Assembly (NCBI GenBank): GCA_963770915.1
Contig: CAVYRG010000001.1
Span: 3,038,001-3,102,000 of the forward strand
Direction: 5' to 3'
DNA from: PALSA-270 sp963770915
GTDB taxonomy: Bacteria > Acidobacteriota > Terriglobia > Terriglobales > Acidobacteriaceae
Length of the DNA stretch: 64,000 nucleotides
A model generated the notes under the pieces. It ran no database searches. It saw only the letters and a list, made by a program, of their open reading frames with translations, and was not told where the DNA came from. This document shows, piece after piece, positions 1 through 8,186 of the stretch (its first letter is position 1; every line of letters begins with the position of its first letter). Both the position numbers and the translations under genes were made by a program.

Positions 1-955
1 GCGGCATGGTGCTGATGGGGAATCCGAAGCCGGAAAACGTAATCGCCGGCATGATGAAGAAAAACGCAGTCACCATGGCCTGTTGTTGCGTGGAAGAAAC
101 GGTCGAAATCAGCAGGCCGATGCCGAGCATACACAGCAGAAACAGCACCGTCCCGGCGAATAGCACGGCGATGGAACCTCGAAAGGGAACCTGAAACCAC
201 AACGTTCCCACGGTGGCGATAAGGGCGACGTCGGCAAATCCAATGAGGAAAAACGGCAGCGTCTTGCCAAGGATGAATTCGAACGGGCGGATGGGAGTCA
301 CCATGATTTGTTCGAGGGTGCCGATTTCGCGTTCGCGAACTACAGCGAAGGCGGTCAGAGTCGTCACCAGGACCAAAGTCAGGCTGCCGATCACGCCCGG
401 CACGAAAAACCAGCGGCTTTTCAGGCTGGCGTTATACCAGGGCCGCTCCTCGAGTTCGACGCGCGGAATACGGTCGACCAGTTGCGGCGAGATGCGCTCC
501 AGGCGGTCCCGCTGGTAGTCCTGGGCGAAGCCCTGCGCGATCTGATTCACATACCCTGCTGCAATCAACGCGGTATTAGAGTTTGTGGCATCCACAATCA
601 CCTGCAACGGTGCGGTCTGGCCCTTGCGTAAGTTCTCCGCAAAGCCGGGATGAATTTGCAACGCAACCGTGATCTCGCCGCGATCGATAAGACTCACCAA
701 TTCTGATTGCTGAGTGAGTTCGCGCCGGACGTCGAAATAGGGGCTGGAAGTGAAGCGCGAGACCAGGTCGCGGCTTTCCTGGGTGTGGTCAAGATCAAGC
801 ACCGCGGTTGGCACATGGCGAATCTCGAACGTGGCGGCGTAGCCGAAGACAAGCATCTGAATGATCGGCGGGCCGAACAACACGAAGCGTGTGCGCTTGT
901 CGCGGAACACCTGAATGAATTCTTTGATCAACATCTGCTTCAGCCGCGACAGCAT
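1..955 (-). CDS. ABC-2 type transporter permease (YbhR-like), 3' end outside window
   Basis: Inner-membrane permease subunit of an efflux ABC transporter. The start is the ATG at 953-955, 9 bases after the stop of the upstream permease; about 318 codons are visible and the frame is still open at the left edge, so the C-terminus is missing. The N-terminus has the family pattern: basic start, KEFIQVFRDKRT, then a first membrane segment ending FGYAATFEI. A large periplasmic loop follows, then the membrane block with the conserved REREIGTLEQ turn. It is the last gene of a tightly coupled operon and probably pairs with the next permease as a heterodimer. Family assignment is firm; substrate unknown. 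Confidence 0.85.
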   Translation of the reverse strand, partial: MLSRLKQMLIKEFIQVFRDKRTRFVLFGPPIIQMLVFGYAATFEIRHVPTAVLDLDHTQESRDLVSRFTSSPYFDVRRELTQQSELVSLIDRGEITVALQIHPGFAENLRKGQTAPLQVIVDATNSNTALIAAGYVNQIAQGFAQDYQRDRLERISPQLVDRIPRVELEERPWYNASLKSRWFFVPGVIGSLTLVLVTTLTAFAVVREREIGTLEQIMVTPIRPFEFILGKTLPFFLIGFADVALIATVGTLWFQVPFRGSIAVLFAGTVLFLLCMLGIGLLISTVSSTQQQAMVTAFFFIMPAITFSGFGFPISTMP

Positions 956-964
956 GGTTCCTCC

Positions 965-2098
965 TCAGGCCAATGTCTTGTGGAACACGCGGGTCGCGGC
1001 GATAGCCAGCAGCGCTGCGAAAATCGCCAGGGGAATGGTCTCCGCCTGCAACAGCCTGAGCGGCGCGCCTTTCAGAAAAATCATCTTGAGAGCGGAGACG
1101 TAATAGCGAGCCGGTAGAATGCGTGTGACCAGTTGAATGAATGCCGGCATTTGTTCGATGGAAAATAGAAAGCCGGAAAGCAGAAAAGCCGGCAGGAACG
1201 TGGCGATGAGAGCAATCTGGCTGGCGGCAAGCTGGCTTTTGGCCACGACGGAGATGAAGAATCCCATCGACAGCACGGCAACCAGAAACAAAGCCGAGCT
1301 GAAGAGCAGCGTGCCAAAGCTGCCGCGAAACGGCACCCGAAACCAGTAGAGCGCCAAGGCCGCGCAAAGGCAGACATCGAACATCCCGATGACGAAGTAG
1401 GGCGCCAATTTACCGAGCATGATTTCCAGCGGCGTAACGGGAGTGGAAATCAACTGTTCCATGCTGCCGCGCTCCCACTCGCGAGCGATGGTGAGGGACG
1501 TGAGAAACGCGCCGATCACTGACATCACCAGCGCTAAAACCCCGGGGACGATGAAGGCGCTGCTCTCCAGATCTTCGTTGAACCAGGTGCGCGTCTGAAT
1601 GCTGAGTGGTGGGGGCTGGTCCGGTTTTCCCTGCCGGCGCAACCACTCTAACTGCACGCCGTTGGAATAGCTCTGAATCACAGCCTGGGTGTAGCCGATG
1701 AGGACGTTGGCGGTGTTGTCGTCCGTAGCATCCACCAACGCCTGCACGCCAACCGCCTGCCCGGAATGAAGCCTCTCGGAGAAATCGTAGGGAATCACCA
1801 ACCCCATCTTGGCGCGACCTGAGTCGATGGCATAGGTGAGGTCCGAATAGTTGTTGACGACGCCGGCGATCTCGAAGTAGTCCGATGCCCGAAACCGCAT
1901 GAGCAAGTCCTGGCTGTCCTGACTGCCTTCGCGATCGAGTACGTAGATGGGGAGGTGCTTCAGATCGAGGTTCACCCCGTAGCCGAAAAGCAACACCAGG
2001 ATGATGGGCATGATCAAAACGATGATCAAACTGCGCGAGTCGCGCAGGATCTGGACGATCTCCTTTGTGGCGACGGCTTTGAGACGAGTCCAGCTCAT
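965..2098 (-). CDS. ABC-2 type transporter permease (YbhS-like)
   Basis: Permease subunit of an ABC-2 efflux system, 377 residues, the usual length for YbhS/YbhR proteins. It begins with a basic segment and one membrane helix (about residues 23-43, ending LLFGYGVN). A periplasmic region of about 130 residues follows, then five or so helices after the EWERGSMEQL turn near residue 215. Its ATG overlaps the stop of the upstream ATPase by 4 bases, so translation is probably coupled. With the neighbouring permease and two ATPases it should form one exporter joined to the HlyD-type adaptor. The exported compound cannot be read from sequence; drugs or organic toxins are typical for the family. Confidence 0.88.
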   Translation of the reverse strand: MSWTRLKAVATKEIVQILRDSRSLIIVLIMPIILVLLFGYGVNLDLKHLPIYVLDREGSQDSQDLLMRFRASDYFEIAGVVNNYSDLTYAIDSGRAKMGLVIPYDFSERLHSGQAVGVQALVDATDDNTANVLIGYTQAVIQSYSNGVQLEWLRRQGKPDQPPPLSIQTRTWFNEDLESSAFIVPGVLALVMSVIGAFLTSLTIAREWERGSMEQLISTPVTPLEIMLGKLAPYFVIGMFDVCLCAALALYWFRVPFRGSFGTLLFSSALFLVAVLSMGFFISVVAKSQLAASQIALIATFLPAFLLSGFLFSIEQMPAFIQLVTRILPARYYVSALKMIFLKGAPLRLLQAETIPLAIFAALLAIAATRVFHKTLA

Positions 2099-3048
2099 GC
2101 GTTTTGCTGCTCATGGGTGGCTTGCTCGTTGCTGGTGAGAGAAACAAAGACGTCTTCCAGACTGGGATGGATGTGCTCGATGCCACGAACGGAGATACCA
2201 TGGCCTGCGAGAAATTTCTGAATCTCCGGGATGGCCGGTTCTGCTTTGGGCACAACCAGGTGCAAAGCGTTGCCGAAGACCGCCGCATCCAACACCCCGG
2301 GTGCAGATTGCAGGGCCTCGACAGCCGGCCCCAGAGGCTCGCACTCCACCAGCAGCAGTTCGCCCTTCATGAATTTTCGTTTCAACTCGGTGGGAGTACC
2401 CAGCGCCACCAGCCGGCCGCGATAAATCATGGCCAGGCGGTTGCAGTATTCCGCCTCTTCCATGTAATGGGTGGTGACGAATACGGTGACGCCGTCGCCT
2501 GCCATCTGATAGATCAAGTCCCAGAACTGGCGGCGGGAGATGGGATCGACTCCGGAAGTAGGTTCATCCAGAAAAATAATGGGAGGACGGTGCAGCACCG
2601 CGCAGCCCAACGCCAGCCGCTGTTTCCATCCCCCTGGCAAAGTTGCGGTGATCATTCCTTCTTGTCCAGTCAGGTTGGCCATCTGCAGCGCCCAATCAAT
2701 GCGCTCGTTCAGGCTTTCACGCGCTACGTTATAGAGGCCGGCAAAGAGGCGGAGATTTTCGATGACCTTCAGATCGTTGTAGAGGGAAAATTTCTGCGAC
2801 ATATAACCGATGTTTTGCCGTACCGATTCGGGTTGGCGGGCAACGTCGTAGCCCGCGACCATGGCCTGGCCGGAGGTCGGACGGAGCAGGCCACACAGCA
2901 TGCGGATGGTGGTCGATTTGCCGGCGCCGTTGGGGCCGAGAAAGCCGAAAATCTCTCCCTTGCGCGTTTCCAGGCTGATATGGTCGACGGCGGTGAAATC
3001 GCCAAAGCGCTTGACCAGGTTTTCCACCACGACAGAGCGCTCATTCAT
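2095..3048 (-). CDS. ABC transporter ATPase (YbhF half, second)
   Basis: ATP-binding subunit, 317 residues. Visible motifs are Walker A (GPNGAGKST near residue 39), a signature region that reads LPGGWKQRL instead of LSGGxxQR, Walker B with catalytic Glu (IIFLDEPTSG) and the H-loop (VFVTTHY). The C-terminal 90 residues are a family-typical extension. In E. coli the equivalent YbhF is one polypeptide with two ATPase halves; here they are separate genes joined by a 4-base stop/start overlap at both ends. The altered signature motif suggests, as inference, one canonical and one weaker ATP site, as in other asymmetric ABC heterodimers. Confidence 0.9.
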   Translation of the reverse strand: MNERSVVVENLVKRFGDFTAVDHISLETRKGEIFGFLGPNGAGKSTTIRMLCGLLRPTSGQAMVAGYDVARQPESVRQNIGYMSQKFSLYNDLKVIENLRLFAGLYNVARESLNERIDWALQMANLTGQEGMITATLPGGWKQRLALGCAVLHRPPIIFLDEPTSGVDPISRRQFWDLIYQMAGDGVTVFVTTHYMEEAEYCNRLAMIYRGRLVALGTPTELKRKFMKGELLLVECEPLGPAVEALQSAPGVLDAAVFGNALHLVVPKAEPAIPEIQKFLAGHGISVRGIEHIHPSLEDVFVSLTSNEQATHEQQNA

Positions 3049-3992
3049 GCTGCACCCTCACCGCCGCTGGTTACGGCGTCCACAAACAGATCTTCGATGG
3101 TCGGCGTGACCTGCCGCATCTCGCTAAATGGAATTCCAGCGGCCTGCAGCATTAAAGTCAATTCCGGAACGCGGCGGGCGGCGTCATCCACCACCAGATG
3201 CGCGCCGTCACCAGTGAGCACCAGACTCGAAATGCCTTCCGCCTGTCCCAATGCTTCGCGCACACGCCGCGGCTCGGAAGAAGTCACCGCCAGAACGCCT
3301 TTGCCCAGGTGCGCCTTTAATTGCGCAGGCGTGTCGCAGAATAGAAGCCGCCCCTGGTTGAGCAGAGCGACCCGATGGCAGCGTTCCGCCTCATCGAGAT
3401 AAGCGGTGGAAGTGAGGATGGCGACGCCCTCCGCGACCAGGTTGTAAAGGATGCGCCAGAAATCCCGCCGCGATACCGGATCGACGCCGGTGGTGGGCTC
3501 ATCGAGCAGGATGACCTTGGGCCGGTGAATCAAAGCACAAACCAGGCCCAACTTCTGTTTCATTCCGCCCGAAAGGCTTCCCGCCAGGCGCCGGCGAAAT
3601 TCCCCCATGCCCGCCGCCTGCAAAAGTTCGGCAGAGCGTTGCTGGCGTTCGGCTTTATGCACGCCAAACAGGTCGGCGTAGAAGCGAATGTTTTCATCTA
3701 CGGTGAGGTCTTCGTATAGGCCAAACCGTTGCGGCATGTAGCCGAGATGGTGCTTTGCTCCTTCCGGATCGCGCCCCACGTCGAATCCTGCGACGACGGC
3801 GGTGCCGGCATCGAGCGGCAGTATGCCAGCCAGCATGCGCAGTGTTGTAGTCTTGCCGGCGCCATCCGGCCCCACCAGCCCAAAAATCTCACCGCCATGG
3901 ACCTCAAAGCTGAGGCGATCGACGGCACGCACGCCGGGAAAGCTCTTGCTGAGTCCTTCTAAAGAGATGGCGGCTTGGGCTGAGGCACTCAC
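3045..3992 (-). CDS. ABC transporter ATPase (YbhF half, first)
   Basis: ATP-binding subunit, 315 residues, paralogous to the next gene. Walker A reads GPDGAGKTT, the signature is a canonical LSGGMKQKLGL, Walker B is VILLDEPTTGVD, and the switch region is LTSTAYLDEAERC, where Ser-Thr-Ala stands in place of the usual TTH. Loss of the H-loop histidine is worth noting because the partner ATPase keeps it but has a divergent signature motif, so each half seems to have lost a different catalytic element. It overlaps the HlyD gene upstream and the second ATPase downstream by 4 bases each. Confidence 0.9.
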   Translation of the reverse strand: MSASAQAAISLEGLSKSFPGVRAVDRLSFEVHGGEIFGLVGPDGAGKTTTLRMLAGILPLDAGTAVVAGFDVGRDPEGAKHHLGYMPQRFGLYEDLTVDENIRFYADLFGVHKAERQQRSAELLQAAGMGEFRRRLAGSLSGGMKQKLGLVCALIHRPKVILLDEPTTGVDPVSRRDFWRILYNLVAEGVAILTSTAYLDEAERCHRVALLNQGRLLFCDTPAQLKAHLGKGVLAVTSSEPRRVREALGQAEGISSLVLTGDGAHLVVDDAARRVPELTLMLQAAGIPFSEMRQVTPTIEDLFVDAVTSGGEGAA

Positions 3993-5011
3993 GGTTTCGC
4001 AGCCGCGCCGTTTGCGGCCAGCTGAATTTCGGCGTCCGCCGGCATGCCCGGCTTGAGTTCATGATTGGGATTCTCAACGTCAATCTTGATCCGGTATACG
4101 AGAGTGACGCGTTCCTGCTGAGTCTGTACGCTCTTGGGTGTGAATTCGGCCTCAGACGAAATAAACGAGATGCGGCCGTGATAAGTCTTGCCGGGATAAG
4201 TGTCGGTGCGGATGTCGGCGGACTGTCCGAAATGGATTCGGCCAAGGTCGGTTTCGTTGACGTAGGCGCGCAGCCAGACATGATCCAGATCGCCCAGCGT
4301 CACGACCGGCGTGTTGGGCGCCATCACTTCGCCAATTTCCGCCTGCCGAACCAGCACCACTCCCGAGGTCGGCGCGTGCAGCGTCGTATACTGCAGATTG
4401 ATGCGCGAAAGTTGTAGCTTCTGTTGCGCCTGGACCAATTGCGCGCGATCGACCGCCAGCTGCTCCTTGCGGGTACCTGCCAGAGCCTGGTCGTATTGCT
4501 GCTGCGCCGCGGCGGCGACGGCCTTGGCCCGCTTTAGATTGGTTTCGGCCTGATCTCGGACTTCCTGCGAACTCACCTTCTCGCGATACAGGCTCTCGGC
4601 GCGCTGAAAGTCCAGCTGTTTCTGCTTTAGGTCTGCCTGGGCGTTTACCAGCGCCTGCCGATCTGCCTCTAACTGCTGAGGCCGCGTTCCTGCCAGCGCC
4701 AGATCGAGCTGTGTGCGCTGCACTTCCGCGTTGGCCCCGTCCATTGCGACCTGCTGCCGGTAGTCTGCGTTGTCGAGTTGCGCGAGCTCGGTTCCTTGTT
4801 CGACCCATTGCCCCTCATCGACGGGCAATTGCACGATGCGCCCCGGAACCTTGAAGCCGACGACACTCTCATGAGTTTCGATGTTGCCGGAAACCTTCAG
4901 AAGGTTGGGACTCGTCCGGCCGCCAGCCAGCATGGGACGAAAATAGAAGTAGTAGGCAGCGGCGCCCGCCGCGGCGAGGAGGATAAGGAGGATTGGAATT
5001 CTGCGTTTCAT
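3989..5011 (-). CDS. HlyD/YbhG-family periplasmic adaptor of ABC exporter
   Basis: Membrane-fusion adaptor linking the ABC exporter to the outer membrane, 340 residues. The start chosen is ATG 5009-5011, which overlaps the TetR stop by 4 bases and places the membrane anchor (RRIPILLILLAAAGAAAYYF) at the very N-terminus; a start further upstream would lie inside tetR. Then come a biotinyl-lipoyl-like segment (VVGFKVPGRIVQLPVDEGQWV), a long alpha-helical hairpin rich in Gln/Ala (about residues 85-190) and the second lipoyl/beta-barrel part. Gene order TetR-adaptor-ATPase-permease matches the E. coli cecR-ybhGFSR arrangement. Confidence 0.88.
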   Translation of the reverse strand: MKRRIPILLILLAAAGAAAYYFYFRPMLAGGRTSPNLLKVSGNIETHESVVGFKVPGRIVQLPVDEGQWVEQGTELAQLDNADYRQQVAMDGANAEVQRTQLDLALAGTRPQQLEADRQALVNAQADLKQKQLDFQRAESLYREKVSSQEVRDQAETNLKRAKAVAAAAQQQYDQALAGTRKEQLAVDRAQLVQAQQKLQLSRINLQYTTLHAPTSGVVLVRQAEIGEVMAPNTPVVTLGDLDHVWLRAYVNETDLGRIHFGQSADIRTDTYPGKTYHGRISFISSEAEFTPKSVQTQQERVTLVYRIKIDVENPNHELKPGMPADAEIQLAANGAAAKP

Positions 5012-5685
5012 GATGCCTGTCCTGAATGATCGGTGCCGATCCCGGCCCAAAAAATTTCAAACGTCGGCTCCAAAAGGCTGAGGATGTTCTCGGAAGTTTG
5101 CAGGCTCCATAGCAACACGGTGCCGAGCATCGTCTGCTGAAAAACGCGAGCCATGTCGGCAGCTTTGAGATCGCGGCGAATTTCCCCCTGCTGCTGGCCC
5201 CGCTGCAAGACTCCAGTCAGAACCGCGCGGCCGCGGGTGAAAGCTTCTACCATCATGGCGCGCACCGCCTCACTGGAGGTCACGGTAAGAATCAGCCCGC
5301 GGGCCAGTTGCCGGCTGCGCGACGGCTCTTCCACGATGCCCCGCATGAACTGCTGCAGGACTTCGCGGATGGGCAGCTCGCCGGATTCGGCGGCGCGCTC
5401 GGCCTGCGCCACTTTCCCCAGCTGAATCTCCATAAGCACGCCCAGCAAGTGCTCCTTGGTGGGGAAGTAATTGAAGAATGTTCCCTTGCCCACGTCGGCA
5501 GCCTCCGTGATTTCTTCCACCGTGGTGTTCCCGATGCCCTGCCGCGCAAATAGCTTCATGGCGGCGCGAAAAATGCGCTGCCGTGTTTCTTTCTGCTTGC
5601 GCTCGCGCCGTGAGGCAGGAGCGGAGGAGGCGGCAGTCGGTGTTTTTGTGAAGGTGACGTCCATTTCTGTGTGACTAGAGGTCAT
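5008..5685 (-). CDS. TetR/AcrR-family repressor of the efflux operon
   Basis: 225-residue regulator. The N-terminal helix-turn-helix is clear (TRQRIFRAAMKLFARQG, then VEEITEAADVGKGTFFNYFPTKE); the C-terminal half is the ligand-binding, dimerising domain with no recognisable ligand signature. It is the first gene of the efflux operon and overlaps the adaptor gene by 4 bases, so it presumably represses its own operon, de-repressing when an exported compound binds. A palindrome lies directly upstream. An internal ATG at 5664 is an alternative start; neither has a clear Shine-Dalgarno sequence, so the first residues are uncertain. Confidence 0.88.
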   Translation of the reverse strand: MTSSHTEMDVTFTKTPTAASSAPASRRERKQKETRQRIFRAAMKLFARQGIGNTTVEEITEAADVGKGTFFNYFPTKEHLLGVLMEIQLGKVAQAERAAESGELPIREVLQQFMRGIVEEPSRSRQLARGLILTVTSSEAVRAMMVEAFTRGRAVLTGVLQRGQQQGEIRRDLKAADMARVFQQTMLGTVLLWSLQTSENILSLLEPTFEIFWAGIGTDHSGQAS

Positions 5686-5687
5686 AG

Positions 5688-5732
5688 ATGACTAACAGTC
5701 ATAACTGTCATCTTGGGGAGGAGTTTTGTCAA
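5688..5732 (-). promoter_or_regulatory. Candidate promoter -35 and TetR operator for the efflux operon
   Basis: Read on the minus strand, TTGACA lies at 5727-5732. Closer to the gene is the palindrome ATGACTAACAGTCAT (5688-5702, 6-base arms, 3-base spacer), and a third ATGAC half-site sits just upstream of it. The palindrome ends 2 bases before the tetR start. No good -10 is visible at the right spacing, so the transcription start is not fixed. Operator assignment is inference from position and symmetry. Confidence 0.5.
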
Positions 5733-5815
5733 GTCCTCGCCCCACTCTTAATCTTCGCTTTGGGTAACCGGCCGGTTCGGGAAGGAAATCGAAACGGCGC
5801 GATACACCCCGTGCC

Positions 5816-5846
5816 TAGTACAAATCCATTAGCTCCTTAGTACAAA
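5816..5846. repeat. Two direct repeats TAGTACAAA, 22 bases apart
   Basis: TAGTACAAA occurs at 5816-5824 and 5838-5846, exactly two helical turns apart, in the gap between the divergent efflux operon and the DAHP synthase gene. Such phasing suits a regulator binding one DNA face, but no owner is visible. The rest of 5733-5939 shows no gene. Confidence 0.3.
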
Positions 5847-5939
5847 AGCACTATTGAATCCGCTCTTTTGTGCGCCACGTCACGCGTTCGGGTTAGTCGA
5901 ATCACATCTGGTAACAGGTATCGCCGATAGCCTCGGCAC

Positions 5940-6824
5940 GTGACCGCGAACTCCCAGTGGAATGGCCAATTCTCGTGTTTTGACCTCGTGGCAAGTTCGG
6001 CAGTTTGTTGCCGCACCGTGATTCGCGTTGGGAGCCTCACCATTGGCGGCGATGACTTCGTCGTTATGGCCGGGCCCTGCGCGGTGGAATCCGAAAGCCA
6101 GCTTTTCGAGATCGCCGATACCGTCGCTGCGGCGGGAGCGCAGGTGTTGCGGGGCGGGGCCTACAAGCCGCGATCTTCCCCATATTCGTTTCAAGGCCTC
6201 GGCATAGAAGGCCTCAAGCTTCTCAGCAAAGCGCGCGCGCGCACTGGCCTCGCCATCATCACGGAAGTGATGAGCGAAGAGGACGTCGGTCTTGTCGCCG
6301 AGTATGCCGACATCATGCAAGTCGGAACCCGCAGCATGGAGAACTACTCGCTGCTGGAAGCCCTCGGCGCCTGCGGTCGCCCCGTGCTTTTGAAACGGGG
6401 GATGACTGCGCGCCTCGACGAGTTGTTGTGCTCTGCGCAGGTAATTGCAGCCGCTGGCAATCCGGAAATCATTCTCTGCGAGCGCGGCATTCGCACCTTC
6501 GAAACCGCCACCCGCAATACATTGGACATTGCGGCGGTTCCGGTTCTGAAGACCGTCTCCCGCCTCCCCGTGATCGTCGATCCCAGCCACGCCACCGGCG
6601 TGCGGGCCCTGGTGCCGCTGATGGCGCGGGCCGCCGCCGTGGTCGGTGCCGACGGCTTGCTGGTGGAAGTTCATCCCACTCCAGAGAGAGCGCTCAGCGA
6701 CGGCGCGCAGTCGCTGACCTTGCCGGACTTCGATGCGATGATGCGCGATCTGCGGCGCTATGTTTCCATCCCGCACGCGTTGGCAGACTCGCTGCAACTT
6801 CTCGATGCGAGAGGTCCAGGCTAG
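5940..6824 (+). CDS. aroF: DAHP synthase, class I-beta/KDO8PS type, lacking the regulatory domain
   Basis: 3-deoxy-7-phosphoheptulonate synthase, first step of the shikimate pathway: phosphoenolpyruvate plus erythrose 4-phosphate. Family motifs are MAGPCAVES (about residue 43), RGGAYKPRSSPYSFQG, the GTRSMEN strand, LKRGM, LCERGIRTFE and DPSHATG with its metal-binding histidine. The usual 70-residue ferredoxin-like domain that carries feedback control in Thermotoga-type enzymes is absent. The residues before the barrel (CFDLVASSAV) look like a worn version of the linker that normally follows it. The start is uncertain: GTG at 5940, or GTG at 6018 leaving only the barrel. The next gene begins at the base after the stop. 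Confidence 0.88.
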   Translation: MTANSQWNGQFSCFDLVASSAVCCRTVIRVGSLTIGGDDFVVMAGPCAVESESQLFEIADTVAAAGAQVLRGGAYKPRSSPYSFQGLGIEGLKLLSKARARTGLAIITEVMSEEDVGLVAEYADIMQVGTRSMENYSLLEALGACGRPVLLKRGMTARLDELLCSAQVIAAAGNPEIILCERGIRTFETATRNTLDIAAVPVLKTVSRLPVIVDPSHATGVRALVPLMARAAAVVGADGLLVEVHPTPERALSDGAQSLTLPDFDAMMRDLRRYVSIPHALADSLQLLDARGPG

Positions 6825-8186
6825 GTGTTCTCCCGTCTTTCCATCCTCGCCTTCGCGCTGCTTTGCTCCGCGCGGCTAGGAGCGCAGGCAGGCGCTTCTG
6901 CTTCGGGCGCTCGTTCATTTCCGCTGCTGTACACCGTTGCGCGCGAATACGACCCAACCGCCTGGATTCGCGGGGCAGAGCGCTTTCCGCGGGGAGCGCA
7001 GCTCTTCATACAAGATGCAAAAGGACGAAGGCCGCTGGTCGCGAGTTTCGCGGCAACTGCCGACGCCAGCGCTTCTTTCGATGGGAGTGAGGTATTGTTC
7101 GCTGGAAAGAAGCGTGCGGCCGACCACTGGCAAATCTGGGAAATCTTGCTGGAAAACGGAAGTCTACGCCAAATCACCCAGTGCTCGGACGATTGTGTGC
7201 GTCCTCTCTTTGTTCCGCCTGACCGTTTCGTCTATGCGCACAAACTCGATGGGAAGTTTGCGCTCGAGATCAGCGTTGTCGGTGCGGGCGAACCGGCGCT
7301 CCAGCTCACCTACGCCCCAGGAAATTTTCTTCCCTCCGATGTGCTGCAAGACGGTCGCATTCTGTTCGCGGCGGTGCATCCGCTCGGTTACGGCGCCACG
7401 TCGGAGCTCTATACCGTTTATACCGACGGCAGCGGGGTAGAAGCCTACCGTTGCGATCACGGACACGCGCGCTACTCCGGAAAGCAGCTTGCTTCGGGCG
7501 ACATAACATTTGCGCGCGAAGGACATCTTTTTCGCTTTACGTCGGCGCTGGCCCACGATGTTGCCGTCGCCGCTCCGGCCGGCACGTACGCCGGTGATGT
7601 TGCCGAAACTCCAGACGGCGTTTGGTTGCTGAGCTGGCACGCTGAAGGACAAAAGAATTTTGAGCTGGTTCGATGGCGACCGGGTGCGCGGACGCTTCTG
7701 GCAGCGATTACTCAAGCCGGCGCGAGCATCATCCAGCCGATAGTTGTGGCCAGCCGGCCGGTTCCCAACCGGCATCCCTCCGGGCTGCATGACTGGTCCT
7801 ACGCGAATGTTCTTTGCCTCAATTCCTACACTTCGAAATTCCACTTCGCTGATGGCTCCATCGCGTCCGTGCGTCTCTATACCCGCGATGCCTCGGGCGC
7901 ATCGCGGCTGCTCGGAACCGCGCCCGTGGAAAAAGACGGATCTTTCTATCTGCGTGTTCCCGGCGACCAGCCGCTGCAAATTGAATTGCTTGACCAAGCC
8001 GGACGTACCCTGCAGAAAGAAGCCGGATGGTTCTGGATGCGCGGCGGCGAGCAACGAGTCTGCGTCGGTTGCCACACCGGGCCGGAAATTGCGCCGGAAA
8101 ATGCCGTGCCTGCAGTGCTCCAGCGCTCCATCGTTCCCACAGACATGACGCGGCGCGAACCATCTTCGCCCACGGGAGGACATTGA
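6825..8186 (+). CDS. Exported HzsA-related protein with C-terminal heme c motif
   Basis: 453 residues, starting with GTG immediately after the aroF stop. A signal peptide (residues 1-20, ending LGA-QA) is followed by beta-propeller-like sequence (repeats such as FDGSEVLFAGKK and LQDGRILFAAVHPLGYG). A C-terminal segment, DGSFYLRVPGDQPLQ to GGEQRVCVGCH, matches proteins annotated as hydrazine-synthase-alpha-like. CVGCH at 413-417 is a single heme c attachment site. The anammox enzyme itself is much larger with more hemes, so hydrazine chemistry is not implied. The protein probably acts in the periplasm as a redox or binding partner of the next gene products. The stop overlaps the next ATG by one base. 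Confidence 0.75.
   Translation: MFSRLSILAFALLCSARLGAQAGASASGARSFPLLYTVAREYDPTAWIRGAERFPRGAQLFIQDAKGRRPLVASFAATADASASFDGSEVLFAGKKRAADHWQIWEILLENGSLRQITQCSDDCVRPLFVPPDRFVYAHKLDGKFALEISVVGAGEPALQLTYAPGNFLPSDVLQDGRILFAAVHPLGYGATSELYTVYTDGSGVEAYRCDHGHARYSGKQLASGDITFAREGHLFRFTSALAHDVAVAAPAGTYAGDVAETPDGVWLLSWHAEGQKNFELVRWRPGARTLLAAITQAGASIIQPIVVASRPVPNRHPSGLHDWSYANVLCLNSYTSKFHFADGSIASVRLYTRDASGASRLLGTAPVEKDGSFYLRVPGDQPLQIELLDQAGRTLQKEAGWFWMRGGEQRVCVGCHTGPEIAPENAVPAVLQRSIVPTDMTRREPSSPTGGH

Noticed and set aside
2104..3402. 432-codon open frame on the plus strand
   Set aside because: It is antisense to two clear ABC ATPase genes; the translated product has no family motif and arises from the GC-rich codon pattern.
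6825..8186. True hydrazine synthase (anammox)
   Set aside because: Only one heme motif, about half the length of HzsA, no HzsB/C genes, and an acidobacterial-type context.
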